Shown one piece after another: positions 1 through 8,474 of a stretch of 20,893 bases of DNA. This DNA is from Collinsella aerofaciens. Its GTDB lineage: Bacteria > Actinomycetota > Coriobacteriia > Coriobacteriales > Coriobacteriaceae. The DNA is taken from contig NZ_CAAKNY010000030.1 of NCBI RefSeq assembly GCF_901212495.1, positions 1-20,893 on the forward strand, written 5' to 3'. The position numbers were made by a program, and so were the translations under genes. Under the pieces are notes generated by a model that had not been told where the DNA came from, ran no database searches, and saw nothing but the letters and a program-made list of their open reading frames with translations. The first letter of the stretch is position 1. The number at the start of each line of letters is the position of its first letter.

Positions 1-87
1 TAGCTAATTTGGGACGGGGCTTTTTTGACTGGTATGATTGGTGCGACCATTCCAACCAGCTAAAAGAGCCCCGTCCCAAATTGACTA
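1..87. repeat. Palindromic repeat upstream of luxS (GGGAC family)
   Basis: The left arm (1-26) and the reverse complement of the right arm (62-87) agree at 23 of 26 positions. They share the core AATTTGGGACGGGGCT. The space between them also folds (CTGGT with ACCAG). The ends read TAG-CTA at the left and TTGACTA at the right, the same TAGTCA...TGACTA frame seen in the element at 20865-20893, so it looks like a subfamily of the same repeats. It ends 15 nt before the luxS start codon. Any luxS promoter must therefore lie inside the element or to the left of the window. Confidence 0.75.
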
Positions 88-102
88 CCGAGAGGATCTG
101 CC

Positions 103-591
103 ATGGAGCGCATTTCGAGCTTTTCTGTCGATCATCTGCTGCTTGAGCCCGGCGTGTACGTGAGCCGCATCGACCGCGACCCGGCGACCGGTACCGCCGT
201 CACCACCTTTGACCTGCGCCTGACCACGCCCAACAAAGAGCCGGTCATGAACACGGCCGAGTGCCATACCATCGAGCACCTGGGCGCGACGTTCCTTCGC
301 AACCATGCCGAGTGGTCGAGCCGCATCGTCTACTTTGGTCCCATGGGCTGCCGCACGGGCTTTTACCTGGTCGTGTTTGGTGAGGTGACGAGCGAGGAGA
401 TCCTGCCGCTCGTGCGCGAGCTCTTTGAGTTCGTCGCCGGCTTTGAGGGCGATGTCCCCGGCGCCGCTCCCGAGGAGTGCGGTAACTACCTGGACCAGAA
501 CCTTCCCATGGCCAACTGGCTCGCGCGCCGCTACCTCGACCGCGACCTGGCCGATATCGATGAGGCTCATCTGCATTATCAGCAGGCGTAA
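103..591 (+). CDS. luxS: S-ribosylhomocysteine lyase (autoinducer-2 synthase)
   Basis: LuxS cleaves S-ribosylhomocysteine to homocysteine and 4,5-dihydroxy-2,3-pentanedione, the precursor of autoinducer-2, as part of the cytoplasmic activated methyl cycle. The 162-residue product has the usual family length. It carries the signature HTIEHL (residues 55-60), whose two histidines bind the metal. It also has the catalytic cysteine in GPMGCRTG (Cys83) and the third metal ligand in EECGNY (Cys126), so the active site is complete. The start is fixed by AGAGGA at 91-96, six bases before the ATG. It is a single-gene unit: no pfs or metabolic partner lies next to it, and a palindromic repeat sits directly upstream. 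Codon use is GC-rich, like most of the window but unlike the operon that follows. Confidence 0.97.
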   Translation: MERISSFSVDHLLLEPGVYVSRIDRDPATGTAVTTFDLRLTTPNKEPVMNTAECHTIEHLGATFLRNHAEWSSRIVYFGPMGCRTGFYLVVFGEVTSEEILPLVRELFEFVAGFEGDVPGAAPEECGNYLDQNLPMANWLARRYLDRDLADIDEAHLHYQQA

Positions 592-689
592 GGCTGCCGC
601 CAGTTTCTAAACCGTTCACACGGAGATATCGACCGTTTAACTGTTTAGAAGTGTTTATACGAGGTCAATAGCGGTGTTTCGCCTAATAT

Positions 690-718
690 AGCTTTCAGAG
701 TGATATTCAGGCAAGGCT
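690..718 (+). promoter_or_regulatory. Candidate ribonucleic antiterminator (RAT) for the BglG-type regulator
   Basis: This 29-nt segment aligns end to end with the canonical BglG/LicT RAT. Positions 19-25 of the motif read CAGGCAA exactly as in the consensus. The outer arms AGCTTT and AAGGCT can pair, and an inner TGA/TCA stem closes the apical loop. Its last six bases overlap the left arm of the terminator that starts at 713, so the two hairpins are mutually exclusive, as in the bgl and lic systems. The 5' half departs from consensus (no GGATTGTTACTG), so the match rests on layout plus the 3' half. Confidence 0.7.
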
Positions 719-779
719 CCTGAAGCAGCATCTGTCGACATTGATTGTCGGATTCTGCTTCGGGAGCCTTGTTTTGTTT
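713..779 (+). terminator. Intrinsic terminator in the bglG leader
   Basis: A 16-bp stem (713-728 with 755-770, one G-U pair) encloses a 26-nt loop and is followed by GTTTTGTTT. It lies just ahead of the antiterminator gene, with the RAT overlapping its left arm. Transcription of the operon should stop here unless the regulator binds the RAT. Confidence 0.9.
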
Positions 780-789
780 AGGGGGACAC

Positions 790-1629
790 ATGGAAATCGT
801 TAAACGAATTAATACCAGCGCTGTCCTCTGCGTCGATGGAAATGGCAGGCAACTAGTTGCATTCGGGCGCGGCCTAGGGTTTAAGAATGTTGGCGATGAA
901 GTGCCACTCTCGGAGATTCAGCGGACGTTTTATAACGTCAGCTCCCGCTATGTCGCTCTTGTCGATGAGGTTTCCGATGAGCTTCTCGAGCTCACCTCGG
1001 ATGTTATTGATATGTCGTCAGGCTTGCTGCCCTACGAGGTGAGCCCCAATCTGCCGTTTATCCTTGCGGACCATATCGCGTATGCAATTAAGCGCAAGGA
1101 GCAAAACATCGTTGTCCACATGCCCCTGTCGTTTGATGTCCGCCAACAATATCCCGTCGAATTCAAAATCGGCGAGTATGCGCTCAGGATAATCAGAAAG
1201 CGCCTTAACGTGAGGCTTCCCGCCCATGAGGCAGTTGGAATTGCCATGGCGTTTATCAACAACATGGCCGATTCAGACTCATGTGAAGCGGCTGAAGAGC
1301 TTGGCGCGGACGTCTACGAATGTGTTCTCGAAGAATCAACCATCGCCGTTGAAAGACGACTTGGGATTCAGGTTGATCGGGAAGGCTTCGATTACGCAAG
1401 ATTTGCGACCCATCTTCAGTACCTATTCAATAGGCTGAACTCAGGCGAAAGCATCGTAAGCGATAACCGCAAGATGTATCTCTCGCTCAAGGATGAATAT
1501 CCAGTGGCATCAATGTGTGCCGATGATATTGCTTCTGCTCTCAGCCGGCTTACGGGCCAGGAGCTAGTAGACGAAGAAAAACTCTATCTCATGATGCATA
1601 TCAATCGAATTGCATCGAAAACAAGGTAA
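790..1629 (+). CDS. BglG/LicT-family transcriptional antiterminator
   Basis: This RNA-binding antiterminator stabilises the RAT hairpin and lets transcription pass the leader terminator when its PTS substrate is present. The 279-residue product matches the family length. The N-terminal CAT RNA-binding domain (about residues 1-56) shows the typical N8..AV and FGRGLGF (25-31). Two PRD domains follow (about 65-165 and 170-277). PTS-phosphorylated histidines are visible at His95 (ADHIAYA), His208 (RFATHLQ) and His270 (YLMMHINR). The position of the second PRD1 histidine holds Ala154. The ATG at 790 follows GGGGGA at 781-786; an earlier in-frame ATG at 745 lies inside the terminator stem and is rejected. 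The downstream EIIBC is the likely sensor partner. Codons are richer in A/T than in luxS or the GH1 gene. The substrate class is not known. Confidence 0.93.
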   Translation: MEIVKRINTSAVLCVDGNGRQLVAFGRGLGFKNVGDEVPLSEIQRTFYNVSSRYVALVDEVSDELLELTSDVIDMSSGLLPYEVSPNLPFILADHIAYAIKRKEQNIVVHMPLSFDVRQQYPVEFKIGEYALRIIRKRLNVRLPAHEAVGIAMAFINNMADSDSCEAAEELGADVYECVLEESTIAVERRLGIQVDREGFDYARFATHLQYLFNRLNSGESIVSDNRKMYLSLKDEYPVASMCADDIASALSRLTGQELVDEEKLYLMMHINRIASKTR

Positions 1630-1697
1630 TTGGTCGGCGAAGGCGCGCGCTTTGTCGATTGTTACATATAAAACTCAACGTGGGAGAAATGGTATTT

Positions 1698-3068
1698 ATG
1701 GCAGATACAACTAAGCTCGCTGCCGAGATTCTCGAGATGGTGGGCGGTGCAGAAAACGTTACATTTGTAGCTCACTGCATGACTCGTTTAAGGTTCAACC
1801 TTAAGGACGAAAGCATCGTAGACGATGAAAAGGTCAAGGCAATCGATGGCGTGATCGACATTCGCCATTCCGCAGGGCAATACCAGGTAATTGTGGGGCC
1901 CAAGGTCGATAAGGTTTATGAAATCGTCGTCAAAGAAGCTGGGATCGATACGGGGGATTCCGAGGCTGGCGAAGGGGAGACCAAGGGCTTTCTGGGAAAG
2001 CTGATGAAGCTCGTCAGCGGGATCATGATGCCTGTCCTTCCCGCTCTGATCGCATGCGGAATGATAAACGCCGTTCTTAGTATTCTGACGACGGCGGGTG
2101 TTGTCTCCACCGAGAGCGGAATTTACACATTGCTGTACGGCATGGGAAATGCCTGCATGTATTTCCTGCCCGTTCTTGTCGGGTCGTCTGCGGCTCAGTT
2201 CTTTGGAATCGATCGATATATCGGTGCAGTTCTCGGAGCAATTCTGATTTACCCGACGTTTGTTGCTGCGGCCGGGGCGGGCGATGCGCTGGATCTGTTC
2301 GGCATGAAGTTCACGATGGTGAGCTATGCTTCTACGGTGTTTCCTGCTATCGTGGCGGCTTGGTTTGCATCCGTCCTTTATAAGGGACTGCGCGCGGCTC
2401 TTCCCGATGCCGTGGCATTTGCGCTCGTTCCGTTCTTGACGGTTGCAATTGCCGCCCCAATCTCGCTTCTTGTGATCGGCCCTGTTATCCAGCAGGCAAG
2501 CTCCTTGCTTGCGACTGCTGTGTTGGCGGTCTACCAGTTCAGCCCCATCCTTTGCGGCATTATTCTCGGACCGATATTCGGCCTCATTATGATCCCCCTG
2601 GGACTCCACTGGGCCCTTATCGTGATTTCGATCAACAATATCATTACCGTCGGTTCCGACCCCATCCTTGGACTTCTTTGCTGCAGCATGGGCGTCGTTG
2701 GTGCATGCCTGGCGTTTGCTCTCCGCTCGAAGGACCCGAGTGAAAAGAGCCTTGGGTTCAGCTGTGCCATCACGGGCTTGTGCGGAATTACGGAACCGGC
2801 TCTGTACGGCATCATCTTGGAGCATAAGAAGATCGTTATCGCTTCCATGATTTCTGGAGCAATCAGTGCCGTTATCCCGGCGATCTTCAATACTCGCACG
2901 TTCGTTATGACATCGAGCGGTATTTTTAGCTTTCCCGGTTATATGAATCCTTCTGGCGATATGAGCAGTCTCATTGGTGCAATTCTTAGTAATGTCGTTG
3001 GTTTTATCCTCACCTTCGTTCTTGTCTACTTCATGTATCGCCCTGATGCAGACGCGTCGGCGGAATAG
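1698..3068 (+). CDS. PTS EIIBC permease, glucose/glucoside family
   Basis: This membrane permease takes up and phosphorylates a sugar or glycoside. The 456-residue product starts with an EIIB domain whose phosphocysteine is Cys27 in HCMTRLRF. A linker (about 85-105) leads to a hydrophobic EIIC domain beginning near GKLMKLVSGIMMPVLPAL, with the family motif GITEPALYGI near residues 366-375. There is no EIIA domain, so it must take phosphate from a glucose-type IIA made elsewhere; sucrose and trehalose permeases share this layout. GGGAGA at 1682-1687 lies ten bases before the chosen ATG; ATG 1689 would be too close to it and TTG 1659 lacks a site. It follows the antiterminator gene by 68 bp and should be under the same RNA switch. 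Specificity (beta-glucoside, sucrose, trehalose or other) cannot be read from sequence alone. Confidence 0.92.
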   Translation: MADTTKLAAEILEMVGGAENVTFVAHCMTRLRFNLKDESIVDDEKVKAIDGVIDIRHSAGQYQVIVGPKVDKVYEIVVKEAGIDTGDSEAGEGETKGFLGKLMKLVSGIMMPVLPALIACGMINAVLSILTTAGVVSTESGIYTLLYGMGNACMYFLPVLVGSSAAQFFGIDRYIGAVLGAILIYPTFVAAAGAGDALDLFGMKFTMVSYASTVFPAIVAAWFASVLYKGLRAALPDAVAFALVPFLTVAIAAPISLLVIGPVIQQASSLLATAVLAVYQFSPILCGIILGPIFGLIMIPLGLHWALIVISINNIITVGSDPILGLLCCSMGVVGACLAFALRSKDPSEKSLGFSCAITGLCGITEPALYGIILEHKKIVIASMISGAISAVIPAIFNTRTFVMTSSGIFSFPGYMNPSGDMSSLIGAILSNVVGFILTFVLVYFMYRPDADASAE

Positions 3069-3119
3069 GCAATTATTTGGAATGTAAGCTGCTGAAAACC
3101 CCGCGGCAGATTGCATATG

Positions 3120-3159
3120 GTGGGCTTGCGATTGAACGGCGCGAGCCCACCTCGTTTTT
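3120..3159 (+). terminator. Intrinsic terminator or attenuator between EIIBC and esterase genes
   Basis: GTGGGCTTGCG (3120-3130) pairs with CGCGAGCCCAC (3140-3150) with one G-U pair, followed by CTCGTTTTT. It ends one base before the Shine-Dalgarno sequence of the esterase gene. Expression of the esterase would be reduced relative to the permease, or would depend on read-through. Confidence 0.75.
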
Positions 3160-3172
3160 GGAGTGACTAGTT

Positions 3173-4153
3173 ATGACCATTACTGCCGATATGACGTTTG
3201 GAGAAATCGCGCTTCTCCCCGAGTTCGCTGGGTTCGGCGAGCACCTCATGCTTTGCCGCCCTTCAACTTGGGAACGCATGTGGAATAAGCCCATCGCGGC
3301 CCATTTGAATTCCGATACCAATCCGTATGAAGTTGCTCGCGTTCTGCGCGGGTTGAATCGGATCGTTGAGCTCGTGGATGACGGGCAGCAGTTTGCCTAC
3401 GATATTTGGGATGAAGCCGACTGCATCCGTGACCCGACTCGACGCAATACGAAACTGTTTTTCTTTCCTGGGAGACCGGGGGCGCCGTTCATCATTGCGA
3501 TTTCGGGCGGGGGCTATCAAAGCGTTTGTCACCAAATGGAGGGTTTTCCCGTCGCTCCCGAGCTCAACGATGCAGGATATAACGTGTTTGTTTTGTCATA
3601 CAGGGTGAGGGTTGAGCCCCTGATGCCGCGTCCGATCGACGATCTGAATCGAGCCGTCTGTTTCGTCCTCGAGAACTCAGCGAGATTCGATGTAGCTAAA
3701 AGCTACGCGGTTATCGGGTTTTCCGCCGGCGCACATTTGACCGCCGAGTGGGGAACGGATAACAAAGGGTTCGCGGCTTACGGATGCGAGCCGCCCAAAG
3801 CTTTGGTTCTATGCTACGCACCGATTGATCTTCATGAGTCCGAAGACGCATCAGACCATAGGTTCCTTGATTCGGTATGCGGTGAGGCCGAACGCGATGC
3901 GATTGATGATTTCTGTATTGATCAACATGTGTGGGAGCAGTACCCGCCGACATATCTTTGGCAATGCGCTGATGACGATGTCGTATCGCCCAGCAATCTC
4001 GGAAAGATGGTAGCTGCTCTGGATGCGGTCGGGGTGCACCATGAGGAAGTTATGTATCCAGAAGGAGGGCACGCATTGATGAAGCCCCATGCGCCGGAAA
4101 CCGACTGCTGGTGTTTGAGCGCAATTGAGTTCCTTAGGGAGTACCTCGGCTAA
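3173..4153 (+). CDS. Alpha/beta-hydrolase fold esterase
   Basis: A 326-residue serine hydrolase of the esterase/lipase type. The oxyanion-hole motif reads SGGGY (111-115), the nucleophile elbow GFSAG puts the serine at 184, the acid is Asp268 within ADDDVVSP, and the histidine is His300 in EGGHAL, so the triad is complete. About 80 residues precede the first strand of the fold and match no domain I recognise. There is no signal peptide, so it acts in the cytoplasm. GGAGTG (3160-3165) lies seven bases before the ATG. It is the third gene of the antiterminator/permease operon, where a phosphoglycosidase would normally sit. A role in removing acyl groups from the imported sugar is an inference from this position. 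Peptidase or lipase activity is not excluded. Confidence 0.85.
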   Translation: MTITADMTFGEIALLPEFAGFGEHLMLCRPSTWERMWNKPIAAHLNSDTNPYEVARVLRGLNRIVELVDDGQQFAYDIWDEADCIRDPTRRNTKLFFFPGRPGAPFIIAISGGGYQSVCHQMEGFPVAPELNDAGYNVFVLSYRVRVEPLMPRPIDDLNRAVCFVLENSARFDVAKSYAVIGFSAGAHLTAEWGTDNKGFAAYGCEPPKALVLCYAPIDLHESEDASDHRFLDSVCGEAERDAIDDFCIDQHVWEQYPPTYLWQCADDDVVSPSNLGKMVAALDAVGVHHEEVMYPEGGHALMKPHAPETDCWCLSAIEFLREYLG

Positions 4154-4246
4154 GAGGGGACTATATGTCGCCCATTCAAGCAGACGATTCCGCTACACAT
4201 TGTTTGCGATATTGATCGAGGCTGTAGACGAGTGATGTTCTAGAAT

Positions 4247-4270
4247 GTTCGTATAGTCACATTTACGAAC
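4247..4270. promoter_or_regulatory. Dyad upstream of the DUF4867 gene
   Basis: GTTCGTA (4247-4253) and TACGAAC (4264-4270) form a perfect 7-bp inverted repeat, directly before AGGAG and the start codon. It could be an operator or a small leader hairpin. No convincing -35/-10 pair was found next to it. Confidence 0.35.
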
Positions 4271-4280
4271 AGGAGTGAAC

Positions 4281-4925
4281 ATGCATATCTACTCTGTCAA
4301 CGATCCCGAGTTCAAATCCTATGGCAACGTTTGGGATAACGTTCCGTCCGAGCTCACGTCGCCCGTACTCGAGGCGCTCTCTGCCACGCCCATCCCCGAG
4401 GGCAGTAAGTATGTCGCGAGTGCGCCGGAGCTCGAGGGCGTCAAGGATGCCGACAAATTGGGCTTTCTCATGTTCGGCGGCCGCCCCTTCCAGCTCGGCT
4501 GGTGCAACGGCCACAACACACGCCTCAACTGCCTGGAGTATCACCGCGCCAGCGAGTTCAACCTGGGTGCCCGCGACTTTATCCTGCTGCTGGCCAAGCG
4601 TGAGCAGATCGTCGACGGCAAGCTCGACACCACTCAGGTCAAGGCCTTCCGCGCACCCGCCGGCACGCTCATCGAGGTCTATGCCACGACGCTCCACTAC
4701 ACGCCGTGCATGGTCGACGACGGCGGCTTCCAGGTGATGGTTGCGCTGCCCGCCGGCACCAACGGCCCGCGTCCCGAGGCCGCAGCCGACATGCCCGCCG
4801 CCGGTGACAGCTACTGCTACTGGAAGGCCGACAAGTGGGTCCTCTGCCACGCCGATAGCCCCAAGGCAGCTGAGGGCGGTTACGTAGGCCTCGCCGGTAA
4901 AAACCTCGACATCACCGTGGACTAG
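4281..4925 (+). CDS. DUF4867 family protein (cupin-like)
   Basis: The 214-residue product matches the DUF4867 family, best seen in the central stretch QLGWCNGHNTRLNCLEYHR and the following FILLLAKREQI. The family is cupin-like and often lies beside carbohydrate genes, but I know of no established reaction. Histidines and acidic residues in HNTRLNCLEYH and in the later TTLHYTPC could bind a metal or sugar. The start is ATG 4281, five bases after AGGAG (4271-4275); the in-frame GTG at 4275 overlaps that site. It is a single gene on the plus strand between the esterase operon and the GH1 gene, separated from the latter by 475 bp of repeats. A role in sugar isomerisation or sensing is a guess from neighbours. 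Confidence 0.85.
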   Translation: MHIYSVNDPEFKSYGNVWDNVPSELTSPVLEALSATPIPEGSKYVASAPELEGVKDADKLGFLMFGGRPFQLGWCNGHNTRLNCLEYHRASEFNLGARDFILLLAKREQIVDGKLDTTQVKAFRAPAGTLIEVYATTLHYTPCMVDDGGFQVMVALPAGTNGPRPEAAADMPAAGDSYCYWKADKWVLCHADSPKAAEGGYVGLAGKNLDITVD

Positions 4926-4935
4926 CGCTTCGTCC

Positions 4936-4976
4936 AAAACCACCACAAAGGGGACAGACACCTTTGTGGTGGTTTT
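4936..4976. repeat. AAACCACCACAAAGG palindrome, copy 1 (also a terminator)
   Basis: AAAACCACCACAAAGG (4936-4951) and CCTTTGTGGTGGTTTT (4961-4976) are perfect 16-bp arms around GGACAGACA. Two further copies occur at 5209-5248 and 19608-19641. The right arm ends in TTTT, and the element sits 10 bp after the DUF4867 stop codon, so it probably also ends that transcript. Confidence 0.85.
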
Positions 4977-4998
4977 CCTATACAGAACACCTGTACGA

Positions 4999-5039
4999 CT
5001 CCTTTCCTTTCTTTCCTATTTTTTCCTTTTTTTCCTATT
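4999..5039 (+). other. Polypyrimidine tract
   Basis: Forty-one bases consist almost only of C and T, built from repeated TTTCCT units (one A in each of two CCTATT steps). No gene crosses it. It lies between two repeat families in the 4926-5401 gap. The function is unknown; it could be replication slippage or a read-through remnant. Confidence 0.6.
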
Positions 5040-5058
5040 GAGGCGCGGTTCGATTTCC

Positions 5059-5203
5059 GTTTGTCTCGTTCTGTAACATCTAGCAGGTAAAATCGTCTCT
5101 ACCTGTTACAGATCGAGACAAACTGCAGGGGCGGTCCGAAAAATCTTGATCTGTAACAATAAGCCCGGTTTTGACGGCCTAACTGTTACAGATCGAGACA
5201 AAC
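5059..5203. repeat. Pair of TGTTACAGATCGAGACAAAC repeat units
   Basis: TGTTACAGATCGAGACAAAC occurs at 5104-5123 and 5184-5203. The reverse complement, with one mismatch, occurs at 5059-5078, and its half GATCTGTAACA occurs at 5148-5158. The result is two adjacent stem-loops, one of 65 bp (5059-5123) and one shorter (5148-5203). No coding potential was seen. It is distinct from the GGGGAC repeats and likely a separate dispersed family. Confidence 0.75.
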
Positions 5204-5208
5204 CGACC

Positions 5209-5248
5209 AAAACCACCGCAAAGGGGACAGGCGCCTTTGTGGTGGTTT
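5209..5248. repeat. AAACCACCACAAAGG palindrome, copy 2
   Basis: AAAACCACCGCAAAGG (5209-5224) pairs with CCTTTGTGGTGGTTT (5234-5248) around GGACAGGCG. It differs from copy 1 by CAC to CGC in the left arm and two loop bases. The remaining 5249-5401 interval holds no recognisable gene; it contains only the leader of the GH1 gene. Confidence 0.8.
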
Positions 5249-5389
5249 GGCATGCGGCGGGTATCAGAAAGTGTCAGGCGCGGGCGGTTGCTGGGCGTCT
5301 GCATGCGAAAAGAAGTGTCGACCTGCGTTGTTGCCGTTGAGCGGCGTCCCGTTTGCGGGGATACTGAAGCCACGACAAGCAGCGTATGA

Positions 5390-6935
<1,546 letters not shown>

Positions 6936-6991
6936 GAGGCGGACCTGACCGCCGTGTTTCGGAAGTCCTGCTTTATAACGTCCTAACCAAG

Positions 6992-7030
6992 ACACCCGGC
7001 GAGCAGTTAATTCCCGCCGGGTGTTTCGTT
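6992..7030. terminator. Intrinsic terminator between convergent genes
   Basis: ACACCCGGCG (6992-7001) pairs perfectly with CGCCGGGTGT (7015-7024), followed by TTCGTT on the plus strand and CTTGGTT on the minus strand. It lies between the convergent GH1 and DUF4143 genes and can serve both. Confidence 0.85.
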
Positions 7031-7075
7031 AAAAGAAGTGAAAGAAAGCAAAAGAAGTTAAAACTTGCAATTGCA

Positions 7076-8341
7076 CTACGGCGCGAGAACATCCAGCGGA
7101 ACAACTTGGACGCCGCGGTCAGTGACATAGGCTTGTGAGCCAAATCCAATGATTGCGACTTTCGAAACTGGCGGGTTGTTTCCGGCGGCGACCATACGCT
7201 TCTCGACAGCAACGAGACTGTCAGACGCCTCTTCGATTTGAGCAGAGCTGAGTTTAACTTCGATCGGAATCCACGTTCCACCGGGAGCCGCAATGACTGC
7301 ATCGACCTCTAGATCGCGAGAATCGTGATAGTGATAGAGACCCATTCCATTTGCTTGCGTATAAACCCACAAATCATGAAGGGCCAACGATTCAAAAAGC
7401 AGTCCAAGCGTCTTGAAGTCCAGCAGTAATGTCTCCGGAGTCGCCCCGAGCGCAGCGGCCGCTAGTGACGGGTCAGCGAGATGATGCTTCTTCGATTCTC
7501 TTAGGTGCACTGGAGATCTCATTGCAGGGTTCCATGCGGGAATATCGCGAACGAAATTAACCCGAGCGAGAAGAGATATGTATGATGACGCCGTTTGTCT
7601 CGACACCTCTCCACCAAGATCGGCTACGAGCGTTTTGAGTGTCGCCAAAGTGGATTCATTGCGCGCAAGCGATTCAATGACAGCTTTGACCTTTTCAGGG
7701 TCGCGGCGAGAGCCGTCGACACGGGACAAATCTTCTTCGGCAACTATGTCGATGTATCGTTTAGCCATCGCGGACGCAGCCCGCGCATCGTGTCCGACCG
7801 CCGCAGGCCATCCACCACGAACAACGCACTCGGCAATCGAGGCAGAATCCAGCGACCCAAAAGCGCCATTGAACTTTTTGCCAGAAATAATGCCCGATAG
7901 CTTAACTGCACCGCTGGATTTCCCAAGTTCGAAAAGCGTCATGGTATCCATGCACAGTTTGGCGAACCTTCCAGCGCCACTGTGCATCGGACGTTTGTCG
8001 TCTCGCGGCGTTGCCGACCCCGTAAATATGAACTGGCCAGGCTCACCGCCACGGTTGTCACATTCAAACCGTGCCGCGTCCCAAAGTTTCGGAACCTCCT
8101 GCCACTCGTCAATTAGCCGTGGCACTTCGCCGGAAACGGCAAGAGCTGGGTCAGTCTCGGCGCGTAAGCGATTCTCGAAGTTGCGGGACGGGTCCATGAG
8201 AAGGAGCCTGGACGCCGCACGGGTCTCGGCTGTGGTCGTCTTCCCGCACCATTTCGGTCCTTCGATGAGAACGGCACCGAATATGCCCAGCAGCTGGTCG
8301 AGCTCATTTTCGATAATTCTAGTGTAGTACTTCTTTGGCAT
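7076..8341 (-). CDS. AAA-type ATPase with C-terminal DUF4143 domain
   Basis: A 421-residue member of the AAA_14/DUF4143 ATPases, common in gut bacteria and of unknown cellular role. Walker A is GPKWCGKTT (28-36), Walker B is LIDEWQ (76-81) and a sensor-like FTGSATP follows at 106-112. A winged-helix-like middle region leads to the DUF4143 domain. Its LEVDAVI (Asp347) and PIEVKLS (Glu361, Lys363) form a PD-(D/E)XK-like nuclease pattern. The start at 8341 is preceded by GGTGAT, which can pair with the 16S tail; an in-frame ATG at 8353 lies inside the tandem repeat array and is less likely. It is transcribed alone, convergent with the GH1 gene. Its A/T-richer promoter and lack of metabolic neighbours suggest an accessory cargo gene. 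No toxin or partner gene is visible. Confidence 0.9.
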   Translation of the reverse strand: MPKKYYTRIIENELDQLLGIFGAVLIEGPKWCGKTTTAETRAASRLLLMDPSRNFENRLRAETDPALAVSGEVPRLIDEWQEVPKLWDAARFECDNRGGEPGQFIFTGSATPRDDKRPMHSGAGRFAKLCMDTMTLFELGKSSGAVKLSGIISGKKFNGAFGSLDSASIAECVVRGGWPAAVGHDARAASAMAKRYIDIVAEEDLSRVDGSRRDPEKVKAVIESLARNESTLATLKTLVADLGGEVSRQTASSYISLLARVNFVRDIPAWNPAMRSPVHLRESKKHHLADPSLAAAALGATPETLLLDFKTLGLLFESLALHDLWVYTQANGMGLYHYHDSRDLEVDAVIAAPGGTWIPIEVKLSSAQIEEASDSLVAVEKRMVAAGNNPPVSKVAIIGFGSQAYVTDRGVQVVPLDVLAP

Positions 8342-8350
8342 AATTATCAC

Positions 8351-8442
8351 CATTGATTACCAGCGCGTTTAACTAAATTTACCGTTTTCATTTAACCATA
8401 TTTTGCTTTTTTGATTAACCAGATTTACGCATTTCAGTTAAC
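8351..8442 (-). repeat. Four contiguous 23-bp direct repeats at the DUF4143 ATPase promoter
   Basis: Read on the minus strand, units at 8442-8420, 8419-8397, 8396-8374 and 8373-8351 each begin GTTAA, with exactly 23 nt between starts. Units 1-3 share GTTAAnTGAAAA then a GTAAAT-like tail; unit 4 keeps GTTAAA and a final TG but is otherwise degenerate. The array ends ten bases before the chosen start codon (ATG at 8341). The spacing of about two helical turns suits several copies of a DNA-binding protein side by side. No spacer sequences separate the units. Confidence 0.85.
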
Positions 8443-8474
8443 GAAACAGATTAAACATCTACTGTCTGAGTTGG

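Noticed and set aside
605..650. Terminator for luxS (TTCTAAAC with GTTTAGAA)
   Set aside because: Eight pairs around a 30-nt loop with no U-tract. The strong terminator at 713-779 is the more likely stop.
7578..8327. A 249-residue plus-strand ORF opposite the DUF4143 ATPase
   Set aside because: No domain, serine- and arginine-rich composition typical of a shadow frame, and no Shine-Dalgarno sequence.
8351..8442. CRISPR array
   Set aside because: The 23-bp units are contiguous with no spacers, are not identical, and no cas genes are present.
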